From NCBI RefSeq assembly GCF_019655055.1, contig NZ_BPFA01000001.1, positions 186,001-250,000 of the forward strand: a stretch of DNA of 64,000 nt, read 5' to 3'. The notes below the pieces were generated by a model. That model was not told where the DNA came from, searched no databases, and was given only the letters and a program-made list of their open reading frames with translations. The stretch is from Shewanella sp. MBTL60-112-B2 (GTDB taxonomy: Bacteria; Pseudomonadota; Gammaproteobacteria; Enterobacterales; Shewanellaceae). Each line of letters starts with the position of its first letter. The first letter of the stretch is position 1. A program made the translations under genes and the position numbers. Below, one piece after another: positions 1 to 8,916 of the stretch.

Positions 1-2
1 AG

Positions 3-240
3 TACGATCGTGAAGCACGTCAAGCAGCCGATAAAGATATGAAAGAGGCTAAGAAGGATGCGCAAGAAGCCAGAAAGGATGCTGACAAGTACGATCGTGA
101 AGCACGTCAAGCAGCCGATAAAGATATGGAAGAGGCTAAGAAGGATGTGCAAGAAGCGAGAAAGGATGCTGACAAGTATGATCGTGAGGCGCGTAACAAA
201 GCCGATGAACTTAAACGCGAAGTTGAAAAGAAGCCGATCC
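3..240 (+). repeat. 87-bp in-frame tandem repeat
   Basis: Two nearly identical 87-bp units and the start of a third lie inside the truncated helical-repeat gene. The period is a multiple of three, so copy-number change would keep the frame. The array probably extends upstream of the window. Confidence 0.8.
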
Positions 241-257
241 CAGCAAGGAACAAATAG
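3..257 (+). CDS. 3' end of a charged helical repeat protein (5' truncated by window edge)
   Basis: The reading frame is open from the first bases, so the gene starts outside the window. The visible 84 residues are very rich in Lys, Glu, Asp, Ala and Arg and contain almost identical 29-residue repeats (87-bp DNA period, copies beginning near 1, 88 and 175). Each carries blocks such as EARKDADKYDREARQAADK. No Cys, Pro or hydrophobic stretch appears until the short tail EKKPIPARNK. The composition predicts a long alpha-helix or coiled coil, as in LEA-like or surface-exposed helical proteins, but no family is assigned. Function is unknown. A strong intrinsic terminator follows 11 bp after the stop. 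Confidence 0.75.
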   Translation, partial: YDREARQAADKDMKEAKKDAQEARKDADKYDREARQAADKDMEEAKKDVQEARKDADKYDREARNKADELKREVEKKPIPARNK

Positions 258-268
258 AACAAATAACA

Positions 269-296
269 AAGCCAGCAATTGATGCTGGCTTTTTTA
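269..296. terminator. Intrinsic terminator, probably bidirectional
   Basis: GCCAGCA (271-277) pairs with TGCTGGC (283-289) around a 5-nt loop and is followed by six T. It sits between the end of the repeat protein and the end of the convergent gene at 319. Confidence 0.85.
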
Positions 297-318
297 GGTT
301 AGCTCTAGCTTAAGCCAA

Positions 319-2103
319 CTAGCTTAATTTTAGCAAGAAGGTTAAAAGTTGCTGCTTGCTATCGCGAACCCGATATAGGGTGTCCATGATAGGTTTAATG
401 AGCTGATTTGCCGCTTTTAAGTTGCGCCTTTCATTACGTAAGCTTAGGCCTAAAACGGTTAACATGATAGCCCCAAAGACAGATGCACAGATTAGATACT
501 GGCTACTATAATAGGCCGCAGTAATCGTTATGCCCAGTAGAAGTGCCACCAAAAATTTGGCGCAGAGGCAGGTTTTACCGTAGTCGACTACCGACTCTGG
601 CATCAGCCATTCACCTTTGCTGATGTTGTAATAGTACTCAGCATAGGTATGGTTTCTCTTCTTACCGAATAAGCGTGAATAGCCTACCAGTAGGTAATCG
701 CCAACATCAGTTGAGCTTAACATTGACTCAGGCAGACACTGCTCAAACCTTTCGCCTTGATTGTTTTCAACTTGAATGGTCGATTCTAGTCTAGAGTCTC
801 GGCTACGATCGTAGTGGGTTTCGTATGTTGAAACTACATCGAGGCGGCTACTCGTTCGCACGGTATAAACGTCTACTTTTTCGGTTACTTGTGTCGTTAC
901 TTCTCGGTCAACCACTTGCACCATATAACACCAGGCATTGCTTTCTATTTGCTGGTTACGACCTAATACATGGCTAAAGACTAACGTGTCTTGATGATTA
1001 CAGCTAAATTCGGCCAGTTTAGCTTGGCGCATCTGCGCAGCGCTCTTACAAGGTGTGGTTTGCTTTATAGCCTCCAGCGGATGGACTTTGCTACTGGTAC
1101 AATTTTGTTGCTCGCTTGCCATTTCACTCGCTGACTCAGCAAAGGTTTCGGTTTTACTGATTTCAACATCTGTGCTTTCAACATCTTTGCCGTTAAGCGT
1201 GACGCTATTTTCTTGTTGTACTTGTTGAGACAGGCCACAGTGAAAGCAGTGATAGGCATGGCTGTGCAGCCGGCTTTCGCAGTGATGGCAAAATGTATCA
1301 TCTTGCGCATTAGGGCGGATCAATCTGTGATAGCCCAGTTGTTCTTTACTGATCTCAACCAGCTCTTTAAGTGTGGCATTGATCTTTTCGAGTCTGGTGG
1401 ACTCAAGTTGGAATTGTTTCTGGCCTTTACTATGTAGTGGCGCAGCCATCACCACACCGACAAACGTCCCAAGAAATAGCGCGGCTTCACCGGTTAGCCC
1501 CATGAGGCCCGAAACCAAAGCTAATAGAATTGCAACAAATACACTCACTGCAATAGGGCCTGCCCAGCCAGGATTTTGGGTGTTGTAATCTTTCTCTCGC
1601 GTCCAGCGCTGACCCACATCTTTATGACGAATAACAGCTGCGGCGTAGTCATTGTTTCTGACGGTATTTTTACTCACGTTAGCGACGAGTTCATGTTGCA
1701 ACTGAATTTGAGTCGGCTCTAGGATAGTAAGCAATTCGCCTGGTTTGAGATCATTAAACTCACTATTTTCGGCATTGAGGCTGATCTGCTTGGTGCTACC
1801 GTCAGCAGCCTCAAGTATCACCCACCAGTATGAGTACTTAAGTCCGCCCTTGCTGCTTCTTTGATAGTGGTAGGTACTCTTGAGGACGCCTGTAAACAGT
1901 GTTGACTCCGGACAGCTTTGCTTTAGCTCATCAAGGATCTTGGGATGAAGCTCCAGTACACCTTTAAGTTGGCGTGCTTCTTCAAGCGTGTCGCCACACC
2001 GCGGGCAGTATTTATCACACAGGTACAGGGCTTCACCACAGTGATGAGAATGTTCGTTTAACAAGGTAGATCCTCTCAGAAAATCAATGTCTTGGGCCGA
2101 CAT
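319..2103 (-). CDS. Zinc-ribbon multi-domain membrane protein, function unknown
   Basis: A 594-residue protein with no family I can name. The N-terminus has a Cys/His cluster ending in CPRCG (residues about 20-37), and the middle has a double CxxC cluster with CHHC and CFHCG separated by about 14 residues; both look like zinc ribbons. Two hydrophobic hairpins, each of two predicted membrane helices, lie between the ribbons (about residues 180-225) and near the C-terminus (about 520-565). The rest is polar, so it probably presents soluble domains on one face of the inner membrane. ATG start chosen as the first in frame; its ribosome binding site is poor. It appears to be transcribed alone. Confidence 0.75.
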   Translation of the reverse strand: MSAQDIDFLRGSTLLNEHSHHCGEALYLCDKYCPRCGDTLEEARQLKGVLELHPKILDELKQSCPESTLFTGVLKSTYHYQRSSKGGLKYSYWWVILEAADGSTKQISLNAENSEFNDLKPGELLTILEPTQIQLQHELVANVSKNTVRNNDYAAAVIRHKDVGQRWTREKDYNTQNPGWAGPIAVSVFVAILLALVSGLMGLTGEAALFLGTFVGVVMAAPLHSKGQKQFQLESTRLEKINATLKELVEISKEQLGYHRLIRPNAQDDTFCHHCESRLHSHAYHCFHCGLSQQVQQENSVTLNGKDVESTDVEISKTETFAESASEMASEQQNCTSSKVHPLEAIKQTTPCKSAAQMRQAKLAEFSCNHQDTLVFSHVLGRNQQIESNAWCYMVQVVDREVTTQVTEKVDVYTVRTSSRLDVVSTYETHYDRSRDSRLESTIQVENNQGERFEQCLPESMLSSTDVGDYLLVGYSRLFGKKRNHTYAEYYYNISKGEWLMPESVVDYGKTCLCAKFLVALLLGITITAAYYSSQYLICASVFGAIMLTVLGLSLRNERRNLKAANQLIKPIMDTLYRVRDSKQQLLTFLLKLS

Positions 2104-2469
2104 CTTAAGTAGGGATATTTGAGGTTGGCGGATTCTATTCGAGTTTATACAGACTCAGCAATCATTTGCTTTAGCCTATGTGGTGTAGGTCAGACTAAAA
2201 ACTCAAATATATTTGCTGACTGTAATGCTGATGGGTCTTGAGCGTATCCCTGAGTCTGTGGCGCCATAATTAATGCTTATGGGGGGAAGCAAACTCCTAT
2301 CAGATAGAGCAGCTTGTTAGCTAAGATATTGAGGATTGATTGCGATTATGCCGACAAGTGACAACCGAATCGCAGGAAAAATAAGCACAGAGGAAGTGCT
2401 GTAATACCAATTAGAGGCAAAGTGATTTAGCTCTGTGCTTATTAGCTTTATCTTTGTAGCGGAAAAATG
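2104..2469. other. Intergenic region, 366 bp
   Basis: No convincing coding sequence. The part nearest 2470 holds the long-loop terminator of the downstream-reading spo0M-like gene. Within that loop, at about 2402-2414, is TAATACCAATTAG, which resembles the tip of the MITE at 18.5 kb. The remainder presumably holds the promoter of the zinc-ribbon gene. Confidence 0.6.
2375..2443 (-). terminator. Terminator-like hairpin with a long loop
   Basis: AATAAGCACAGAG (2380-2392) and CTCTGTGCTTATT (2431-2443) form a perfect 13-bp inverted repeat separated by 38 nt. Read on the minus strand the second arm runs into TTTTT, so it probably ends the spo0M-like transcript. The long loop is unusual for an intrinsic terminator. 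Confidence 0.55.
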
Positions 2470-3222
2470 TTAACCAAGCAGTCTTTCAATATAAGGTCTT
2501 ACACTCTCAACGCTATCACAGTAATTGGGAATAGAGGTGCTGTGGTAGCCATCACCAGAGAAGGCTCTGTCTATTTCGATTAACACACCGGTTTCAGCGC
2601 CATTATCAATAAAGGTAACCTCCAATTCTTTAGCGCCAAAGAATGAGCGAGACTCTGGTTTAAACTCATATTCTTGGTAGCAAGGCAGGTGTGATGCAAA
2701 TCCTTGCGCACGAACATAGCCAACCTCAAGATCAGACTTAAACAAACGGTAGCCGCTGCTTTCAATAAGCTCTAATACCGCAAGCTGAGTATTTGAGGGC
2801 ACGATAATCAAGGGATCTTTGTCTGAACCGTCGATACCATTTTTGATATCTAGACCTGTTTGTAGCCAAACTTTAGCGATTCTATGGCTAAATAGACTGG
2901 TGGCGGGGACTTCTGGATGCAGATCAAGGTTGAACTGACGAGTGATGGTTTCGCCAGGTTGAATCGTCTGCTTGAGCATAGGTTTCCAGCTTTGCAGTAC
3001 TAGACTCTTGTTGTATTTGACTTCATCGTCACCGACTGTTTTCTCGGCTTTGGCTTCGGCCATAATCGCAAACTCAAGACCATTGAGCTCCTGTTCGACT
3101 TCGCCGCCTTTGATCACCACTTCTATAGCAAATGGCTCGCCAGCTCTAAGCTGCTCATTCAGTAAAATGGTATCGACGGTGGCCTTGCCAATACCGACGC
3201 TGGCTAAGATTTTCTTTAGCAT
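2470..3222 (-). CDS. Spo0M-like (sporulation-control) arrestin-fold protein
   Basis: A 250-residue protein that starts MLKKILASVGIGKATVDT and continues with the G-x-x-x-x-x-E-V-x-I-x-G-G-x-x-x-Q beta-strand pattern of the Spo0M family (PF07070). The family has an N-terminal arrestin-like beta sandwich and a C-terminal domain. In Bacillus, Spo0M affects sporulation and cytoskeletal partners; in non-sporulating Gammaproteobacteria the role is unknown. The start has a good AAGGA site 7-8 nt upstream. It is a single-gene unit divergent from the purine permease. Family assignment is good, function open. Confidence 0.85.
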   Translation of the reverse strand: MLKKILASVGIGKATVDTILLNEQLRAGEPFAIEVVIKGGEVEQELNGLEFAIMAEAKAEKTVGDDEVKYNKSLVLQSWKPMLKQTIQPGETITRQFNLDLHPEVPATSLFSHRIAKVWLQTGLDIKNGIDGSDKDPLIIVPSNTQLAVLELIESSGYRLFKSDLEVGYVRAQGFASHLPCYQEYEFKPESRSFFGAKELEVTFIDNGAETGVLIEIDRAFSGDGYHSTSIPNYCDSVESVRPYIERLLG

Positions 3223-3427
3223 TATTGTTTCCTTGGAGTTTACAAGCTTGGGCTGACACTAGCATTGCGGAAACTTTTGCTCAATAACTTCTTTGTATAT
3301 AGAAGGTTAGGTAGGTAGCTATGGCAAATATCTACTAGTGGTAATGGCTAAGGTTCTGCTTAAGCTAAGATACTATTTTGATGGTGTTGCTCTTTAGCAG
3401 ATTTACCCTCTAAATAACTCTGCAATA

Positions 3428-3472
3428 TGTGACATTAATCACTCGTGTGGGATGGTGTCTGTACTCTACAAT
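3428..3472 (+). promoter_or_regulatory. Probable class II CRP-dependent promoter of the purine permease
   Basis: TGTGA-N6-TCACT (3428-3443) matches the CRP consensus at 9 of 10 core bases. A good -10, TACAAT (3467-3472), follows without a recognisable -35. The CRP site centre falls about 43 bp upstream of the start point predicted from that -10, close to the -41.5 geometry of class II activation. The transcript would carry an untranslated leader of about 150 nt. Confidence 0.5.
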
Positions 3473-3628
3473 AGCGCCCCTCGTTAGTTAAAACCGTAAT
3501 CATTAAGTCGTCATCTCCAGAAATATGCTTTCAGGGGGTTAAGTGTGTGTGCCGTAAATTAAAAATTGACGTTGCACCGCTATTTGGGACGCGGGTTGAG
3601 TGAAGTTAAAACTGGAAATAATCTATTT

Positions 3629-5014
3629 ATGAGTACGCCAAGCAATCAACAACATGCTTCAACTAATGAAGAGCCCGCAGAAGCTTGTGCTTCTGCCCAA
3701 CCTACACGTGGTGGGTTGTTAGAGCGCTTTTTTAAATTATCAGCCCACAACACCACAGTTTCAACTGAGGTGATTGCCGGTATCACTACCTTTATGACCA
3801 TGGTGTATATCGTGTTCGTGAATCCGCAAATTTTGTCTGCAGCGGGTATGGATGCAAGCGCAGTATTTGTGGTCACCTGTATGATCAGCGCCATTGGCTG
3901 TATCGCCATGGGCTTAATTGCTAACTTACCTATCGCACTTGCACCAGCAATGGGGCTTAACGCTTTCTTTGCCTTCTCTGTAGTAGTGGGGATGGGCGTA
4001 AGCTGGCAAATTGGTATGGGCACCATTTTTTGGGGCGCAGTCTGTTTTGCGATTGTATCGTTACTTGGGATCCGCTCTTGGATCTTAACTAATATTCCAA
4101 AATGTCTACGCATCGGTATTCCAAGTGGTATTGGTTTACTTATCGCTATGGTCGGCTTTAGTAACGCAGGTATTGTAGTGGCAAGCCCGGCAACCATGAT
4201 TACCGTAGGTGACTTAAGCTCGCTAGAATGTGTACTCGGCGCGTTAGGCTTCTTTATTATCGTCATTTTAGCGTCTCGCGGTATTCATTCTGCAGTGTTA
4301 GTGTCGATTGCTATCGTGACGGCTATCGCGGCCTTAATGGGCGATATCGAGTACACAGGTATAGTGTCTATGCCTCCAAGCATTGCTAATACTTTTGGTG
4401 AGTTAGACTTAGCTGGATCGCTCGATGTAGCACTAATGGGGGTGATCTTCTCATTTGCCTTAGTGAGTCTATTTGATAGTTCTGGCACCATGATTGGTGT
4501 CACTGAAAAGTGTGGCTTTACCGATAAACGCGGCCGCTTCCCACGTATGAAGCAAGCCTTGATGACAGACTCTGCAACCTCCGTTGTGGGTGCTTATATG
4601 GGCACATCGACTGTTACCGCTTACATTGAAAGCTCGGCTGGTGTTGCTGCTGGTGGCCGTACAGGTCTAACCGCAATCGTTGCCGGTTTACTGTTTATCT
4701 TGGTGATCTTTTTCTCGCCACTTGCAGCCATGGTACCGGGGTATGCGGTTGCTGGCGCGCTGGTTTATGTGGGTATTTTGATGTCTTCAGAGCTGGCTAA
4801 AATTGATGGTAAAGACTTAACAGAGTCGGCTCCAGCCTTTATTACCGCAGTGATGATGCCGTTTACCTTCTCTATTACCGAAGGCGTAGCAGCAGGCTTT
4901 ATCACTTACTGTGTACTAAAAGCAGGCACTAACCGCTGGCGTGAAATTCACCCTGGCGTGGCGTTAGTTGCACTGCTGTTTATTTTCAAATTTGCTTTTG
5001 TGGATGGTCACTAG
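3629..5014 (+). CDS. NCS2-family purine permease (AzgA-like)
   Basis: A 461-residue inner-membrane transporter with about 12-14 hydrophobic helices. It belongs to the AzgA-like (adenine/guanine/hypoxanthine) branch of NCS2: an early segment with FMTMVYIVFVNPQILSAAGM, the conserved AMGLNAFFAF helix, SLFDSSGTMIGV, and TSTVTAYIESSAGVAAGGRT. It likely imports guanine, hypoxanthine or adenine by proton symport. I chose the ATG at 3629 over an upstream TTG (3566), because the extra 21 residues are polar and unlike the family and the TTG has no binding site. It converges on guaD across a shared terminator, so uptake and guanine breakdown sit together. Exact substrate cannot be read from sequence. 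Confidence 0.9.
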   Translation: MSTPSNQQHASTNEEPAEACASAQPTRGGLLERFFKLSAHNTTVSTEVIAGITTFMTMVYIVFVNPQILSAAGMDASAVFVVTCMISAIGCIAMGLIANLPIALAPAMGLNAFFAFSVVVGMGVSWQIGMGTIFWGAVCFAIVSLLGIRSWILTNIPKCLRIGIPSGIGLLIAMVGFSNAGIVVASPATMITVGDLSSLECVLGALGFFIIVILASRGIHSAVLVSIAIVTAIAALMGDIEYTGIVSMPPSIANTFGELDLAGSLDVALMGVIFSFALVSLFDSSGTMIGVTEKCGFTDKRGRFPRMKQALMTDSATSVVGAYMGTSTVTAYIESSAGVAAGGRTGLTAIVAGLLFILVIFFSPLAAMVPGYAVAGALVYVGILMSSELAKIDGKDLTESAPAFITAVMMPFTFSITEGVAAGFITYCVLKAGTNRWREIHPGVALVALLFIFKFAFVDGH

Positions 5015-5054
5015 TGATGGCGTTTTTAATTTAAGTATTGATTAACGCTAAACT

Positions 5055-5092
5055 AAAAAAGGCTCTGGAGGGTTACCTTCAGAGCCTTTTTT
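5055..5092. terminator. Bidirectional intrinsic terminator between permease and guaD
   Basis: GGCTCTGGAGG pairs with CCTTCAGAGCC (one G-T pair) around a short loop, with an A-run before and a T-run after it. Confidence 0.9.
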
Positions 5093-5119
5093 ATGACTTG
5101 ATTTTGGAAATTTAGTCGT

Positions 5120-6484
5120 CTATTTCTCTAGTACCTGCTGACCTTTAACCCATACTTTACGAATGTTTTGACGGCTATTAAGCGTGATGATTTTCTCTAG
5201 CTTATCTTTGGCGCTGTCCATCTCATCAACAATGAAGATATTGCTGTCAGCCACGCTGGTATCAACCACTAAGGCATCAAACTCAAAACCAGCTTGGAAC
5301 AAACCGACCTTGGCATCAATGGCTTGGCCGCCGCCAACCGTTGCCATCCAGTAAGACTCTAAGAATGAAATACGCGAGCCGCTTTCACCACGAGTATCTG
5401 CTGGTAAGTAGGTTGATGTACCATCTTCACGCACTCGCGAGTGGTTTACTGCGTCTAGACAAGTATGGAAAATAGATGGAATTGGCGCGCCTGCTAAGTC
5501 GCTACCTAGGCCACACTTCAGCTCGTTATCTAAAATTTCGCGGGTCTGCATTGCCGCATTGGCAAAATACATATTCGATAGTGGGCAGTGAGCAATACTT
5601 GCTCCCGTTGCTTTGATCACCTTGTGATCATTCGGCGTTAAGAATATCGAGTGCGCCAAAATTGTCTTGTTGGTCATTAAGCCAAAGTCGCTATAGATCT
5701 CAACGTCAGTCTTACCATACATCTGTTGGCTGTAATCTCGCGCCCAATCACTTTCTGAGCAGTGTGTCTGCACATGGCATTGATACTTTTGTACCAGCTC
5801 ACCTAAGCCCTGTAGCATTTCGCTGGTGCAACTTGGCACGAAGCGTGGAGTGACCACTGGTGACACTAAGTTATGTTCGTTGCCTTTGAGCGCCTGTACT
5901 TGCTTGATAAAGTCTTCGGTCTCGATTAGGGCATCGCTTGTTGAGGCTTCAATGTAAAATGGTGGGCATTGGCTGGCCTCATCCATGTTCACTTTACCGA
6001 CAAAGCCCCGTTGACCTTGCTTTAAACATTCGCGAGCTAATTCCACCGAAGTGTCTTTATGAATGGTGGCAAAATACACGGCGCTGGTAGTGCCGTTGGC
6101 GAGTAATGATTTGACTAACTCGGGATAAATTTTCTTGGCGAAATCCATATCCTCAAACTTAGCTTCTAGCGGGAAGGTATAGTCTTGTAGCCAGTCATAT
6201 AAAGGCAGATCTAAGCCTTTACCGGCTTGAGGGAATTGCGGTGCATGCACGTGCAAGTCAACCATTCCCGGCATTAGATACTGAGTTGAAGTTAATTCGA
6301 TGAGTTGATTAGTGTTAGATAGTTCACCGATATGTTGTTGGTAATCGGCATCTTTTTCAGTTAAAACAGACGTAATAGACCCGCTATTATCAACGAGTAC
6401 TAAAGCCTTTGCAGCATACTCAAAATCACCTTTCACAGGACAATGAAAATACTGCCCCAATACACCAAACTTAATTTCAGACAT
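5120..6484 (-). CDS. guaD: Guanine deaminase
   Basis: A 454-residue amidohydrolase that converts guanine to xanthine and ammonia in purine salvage and breakdown, in the cytosol. Metal and catalytic motifs are present in family order: PGMVDLHVHAPQFPQAG with the HxH pair (about residue 74), HCSESDWARDY, LAHSIFLTPND, and GLGSDLAGAP carrying the catalytic Asp. Length matches bacterial GuaD. ATG start. It faces the purine permease end to end, so the two are probably co-selected although on different transcripts. About 300 bp of untranslated DNA upstream holds its promoter. Confidence 0.95.
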   Translation of the reverse strand: MSEIKFGVLGQYFHCPVKGDFEYAAKALVLVDNSGSITSVLTEKDADYQQHIGELSNTNQLIELTSTQYLMPGMVDLHVHAPQFPQAGKGLDLPLYDWLQDYTFPLEAKFEDMDFAKKIYPELVKSLLANGTTSAVYFATIHKDTSVELARECLKQGQRGFVGKVNMDEASQCPPFYIEASTSDALIETEDFIKQVQALKGNEHNLVSPVVTPRFVPSCTSEMLQGLGELVQKYQCHVQTHCSESDWARDYSQQMYGKTDVEIYSDFGLMTNKTILAHSIFLTPNDHKVIKATGASIAHCPLSNMYFANAAMQTREILDNELKCGLGSDLAGAPIPSIFHTCLDAVNHSRVREDGTSTYLPADTRGESGSRISFLESYWMATVGGGQAIDAKVGLFQAGFEFDALVVDTSVADSNIFIVDEMDSAKDKLEKIITLNSRQNIRKVWVKGQQVLEK

Positions 6485-6783
6485 CGAGATTTATCCATCT
6501 TATAAATTGTAGGGTTATTCCGGCGGAGTATTACATGAGCTCAGTCAAATTTAATAAAATAAGCTGTGATTTGTGACCAAGCTAATAGACTAAATAAGCA
6601 CCTGCTTAATTTGCGCGCATACGTCTATATTGATTGCTATTAAATCGGCTGTTTCGATATTTACCCTTGTTGAAAATAGCAGTGCAGCCTTTTAATCCTT
6701 AGCTATGATCTGTAAAGTACGCCGCATAATGTGCTTAGGGCTAATGGGCCCTAATGCTGGGTAAAGAGATAAGAGTATTAAAG

Positions 6784-7032
6784 ATGAGTGACGAGCAAAA
6801 AGTTATCGATAATTTGGATGACCTAAGACGTTTATTAGTGTCGATTGAAACTGGTGGTTTAGGCCTAGAAGGCGTAGCTGGTGTTGGTATGGCAACCAAT
6901 AATGCTGATGGTCGTCACTTTGTTGCTGTGTTTGATAATAATCATAAGTTGTTACACGCTCGCTGGGTAACCGATGAAGTGTATGAGACTGGCAAAGAGA
7001 TGGTTCGTGACGGCGTGACAGGCAAACACTAA
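6784..7032 (+). CDS. Small conserved hypothetical protein
   Basis: An 82-residue acidic cytosolic protein, MSDEQKVIDNLDDLRRLL at the N-terminus, with no signal peptide or membrane segment. I do not recognise a named domain; the sequence predicts a helix followed by a small beta-rich part (GVGMATNNADGRHFVAVFDN). Two in-frame ATGs exist (6754 and 6784). The second is preferred because AAGAG lies 7 nt before it and the extra ten residues of the longer form look non-native. It is flanked by its own terminator, so it is a single-gene unit. Confidence 0.65.
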   Translation: MSDEQKVIDNLDDLRRLLVSIETGGLGLEGVAGVGMATNNADGRHFVAVFDNNHKLLHARWVTDEVYETGKEMVRDGVTGKH

Positions 7033-7058
7033 ACTTATCGTCATAGTGAACACTATTG

Positions 7059-7087
7059 AAGCCCAAGCAAATTAGTTTGGGCTTTTT
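7059..7087 (+). terminator. Intrinsic terminator
   Basis: AAGCCCAA and TTGGGCTT arms around a 10-nt loop, followed by a T-run, 27 bp after the small hypothetical gene. Confidence 0.85.
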
Positions 7088-7259
7088 TGTAGCTATCAGC
7101 AGGTGCAAAGCATGAGATTTTAATTTTGCTCGCAGTCTTTAAGCCTAGATTGGATTACACTTTAACGCTATTTCGTAGTTAGAAACCTTCCCTACAAAAC
7201 CGTATTAACTGCGTTTCATTAGAAATGTATATTAAATGAAAATTAAAAAGGTATTTGCA

Positions 7260-7745
7260 ATGCAAACCGCTGAACACTTTATTCAACACCTAGAATTAGA
7301 ACAACATGTTGAAGGTGGCTATTTCCGCTCTTCATATCGCTCAGAACAAGCGTTCGACGATACGCGTGCGCTTTGGACCAGTATCTACTTCTTGCTGCGC
7401 ACCGGAGAAGTGTCTAATTTTCATCGTTTAACCGCCGATGAGATGTGGTATTTCCATGCGGGTGAGTCACTGACCATTTATATGATTGATGAGCAAGGCG
7501 AGCTGACCACCGCGCAATTAGGTTTAGATTTAGCCGCAGGTGAGCGGCCACAGTTTTTAGTACCCAAAGGTTGCATCTTTGGCTCGGCGATGAATAAGTC
7601 TGGTTTTTCGTTAGTGGGGTGTATGGTGTCGCCAGGTTTTACCTTTGATGACTTTGAGCTGTTTAGCCAAGAAACCTTGTTAGCTGAATATCCGCAGCAT
7701 GAAGAGGTGATTAAGCATTTAAGCCGCTGTGGTGTCGGTAGTTAG
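7260..7745 (+). CDS. DUF985-type cupin protein
   Basis: A 161-residue single-domain cupin. The pattern HLELEQHVEGGYFRSSYRS, the central DEMWYFHAGESLTIYMI and the C-terminal LVGCMVSPGFTFDDFELF are typical of the DUF985 family (PF06172, yeast Yml079w-like). Structures in this family have a jelly-roll pocket, but no physiological reaction is established. Start at 7260 rather than the in-frame ATG at 7236, because AAAAGG lies 8 nt ahead of it and the family begins close to this point. Single-gene unit with a bidirectional terminator downstream. Confidence 0.85.
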   Translation: MQTAEHFIQHLELEQHVEGGYFRSSYRSEQAFDDTRALWTSIYFLLRTGEVSNFHRLTADEMWYFHAGESLTIYMIDEQGELTTAQLGLDLAAGERPQFLVPKGCIFGSAMNKSGFSLVGCMVSPGFTFDDFELFSQETLLAEYPQHEEVIKHLSRCGVGS

Positions 7746-7770
7746 TCATTTATAGGTTAGTGAATGCGAT

Positions 7771-7804
7771 AAAAAAGCGCTAGAGGGGTTCTACTAGCGC
7801 TTTT
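7771..7804. terminator. Bidirectional intrinsic terminator
   Basis: AAAAGCGCTAG pairs with CTAGCGCTTTT around a short loop. A-run and T-run flank it, so it serves both the cupin gene and yghU on the other strand. Confidence 0.9.
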
Positions 7805-7827
7805 GATAATTTGTGACTCTATATTGA

Positions 7828-8685
7828 TTACGGTTTTTTATTGAGCACTACATCGATATCGGCAGCGCTATGGCGCTCACTCAGTTGTTCCCACTCTTCT
7901 CCCCACGAGCGGTTAACGATACGGCCGCGCTTAACTGCGTCACGCTCGCCAATCTGTTTTGCCCAGCGCTGCAAGTGTTTGTAGCTTGATACATCTAAAA
8001 ACTCTGCGGCATCATATAAGTTACCTAGGACTAAGTTGCCGTACCAAGACCAGATGGCTATGTCGGCGATACTGTATTCACAGCCGCCAATATACTCATT
8101 GGCTGCCAGTTGCTTATCGAGAACATCGAGTTGGCGCTTAGTTTCCATGGTAAAGCGGTTAATGGGATATTCGAATTTTTCTGGTGCGTAGGCGTAGAAG
8201 TGACCGAAACCACCGCCAAGATAAGGCGCTGAACCTTGTAGCCAGAATAGCCAATTCAGCACTTGGGTTTTAGCGGCAATTTCTGTCGGTAGGAAGTGGC
8301 CAAACTTTTCGGCTAAATAAAGTAGTATATTACCGGATTCAAATACACGGATTGGTTTATCTGATGAAGTATCAAGTAACGCAGGTATTTTGGAGTTTGG
8401 ATTTATATCGACAAACCCTGAGCCGAATTGATCGCCCTCACCAATATTAATTAAGTACGCATCATATTCAGCTGCCGTCACGCCCTTAGCAAGTAGCTCC
8501 TCTAGCATGATAGTGACTTTTTGGCCGTTAGGGGTCGCTAACGAATGTAACTGTAATGAGTGCTTACCGATAGGCAATACTTGCTCATGCCTAGCTCCTG
8601 AATCGGGGCGATTTATGCTGGCCCATTCGCCACCATTCTCATTATCCATGGTCCAAACTTTTGCTGGTGTGTATTGGTTTTTCAT
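7828..8685 (-). CDS. yghU: YghU-like glutathione transferase / disulfide-bond oxidoreductase
   Basis: A 285-residue protein very close to E. coli YghU along its whole length (TPNGQKVTIMLEELLAKGV, NPNSKIPALLDT, FESGNILLYLAEKFG, LGGGFGHFYAYAPEKFEYPI). YghU is a Nu-class glutathione transferase that binds two glutathione molecules and reduces disulfides, with weak organic-peroxide activity. An N-terminal thioredoxin-like domain is followed by an all-helical domain. An upstream TTG would add ten residues; I chose the second ATG of a tandem pair, since AGGA lies 6 nt before it and the length then matches E. coli (288). Probably cytosolic and transcribed alone. Confidence 0.93.
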   Translation of the reverse strand: MKNQYTPAKVWTMDNENGGEWASINRPDSGARHEQVLPIGKHSLQLHSLATPNGQKVTIMLEELLAKGVTAAEYDAYLINIGEGDQFGSGFVDINPNSKIPALLDTSSDKPIRVFESGNILLYLAEKFGHFLPTEIAAKTQVLNWLFWLQGSAPYLGGGFGHFYAYAPEKFEYPINRFTMETKRQLDVLDKQLAANEYIGGCEYSIADIAIWSWYGNLVLGNLYDAAEFLDVSSYKHLQRWAKQIGERDAVKRGRIVNRSWGEEWEQLSERHSAADIDVVLNKKP

Positions 8686-8855
8686 CATAAATCCTATCGG
8701 TAAAAGTTCTGTCAATTAGGGGGCGCTTACCTGCTTATTCATTCAGGTTTAACAATATAGATATCGGGTTAAATTAACTTTTTAAAACCCCTAAATGAAT
8801 TTTCAGATATAACCCTTTAATCTGGTAGAGATGACTTAGGCATATACGAAAAGGA

Positions 8856-8889
8856 ATAAAAAATGCCAGTCAGAGCACTGACTGGCATT
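8856..8889 (-). terminator. Intrinsic terminator of the M13 peptidase gene
   Basis: AATGCCAGTCAG (8862-8873) and CTGACTGGCATT (8878-8889) are a perfect 12-bp stem with a 4-nt loop. On the minus strand it runs into TTTTTT. Confidence 0.9.
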
Positions 8890-8916
8890 CAAGGTTAGGC
8901 TACATGAGTTTGCCTA

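Noticed and set aside
3440..3500. Purine riboswitch aptamer
   Set aside because: The conserved loop and junction bases of the known adenine/guanine class are missing.
3566..3628. N-terminal extension of the purine permease from a TTG
   Set aside because: No binding site and the extra residues are unlike the family; ATG at 3629 preferred.
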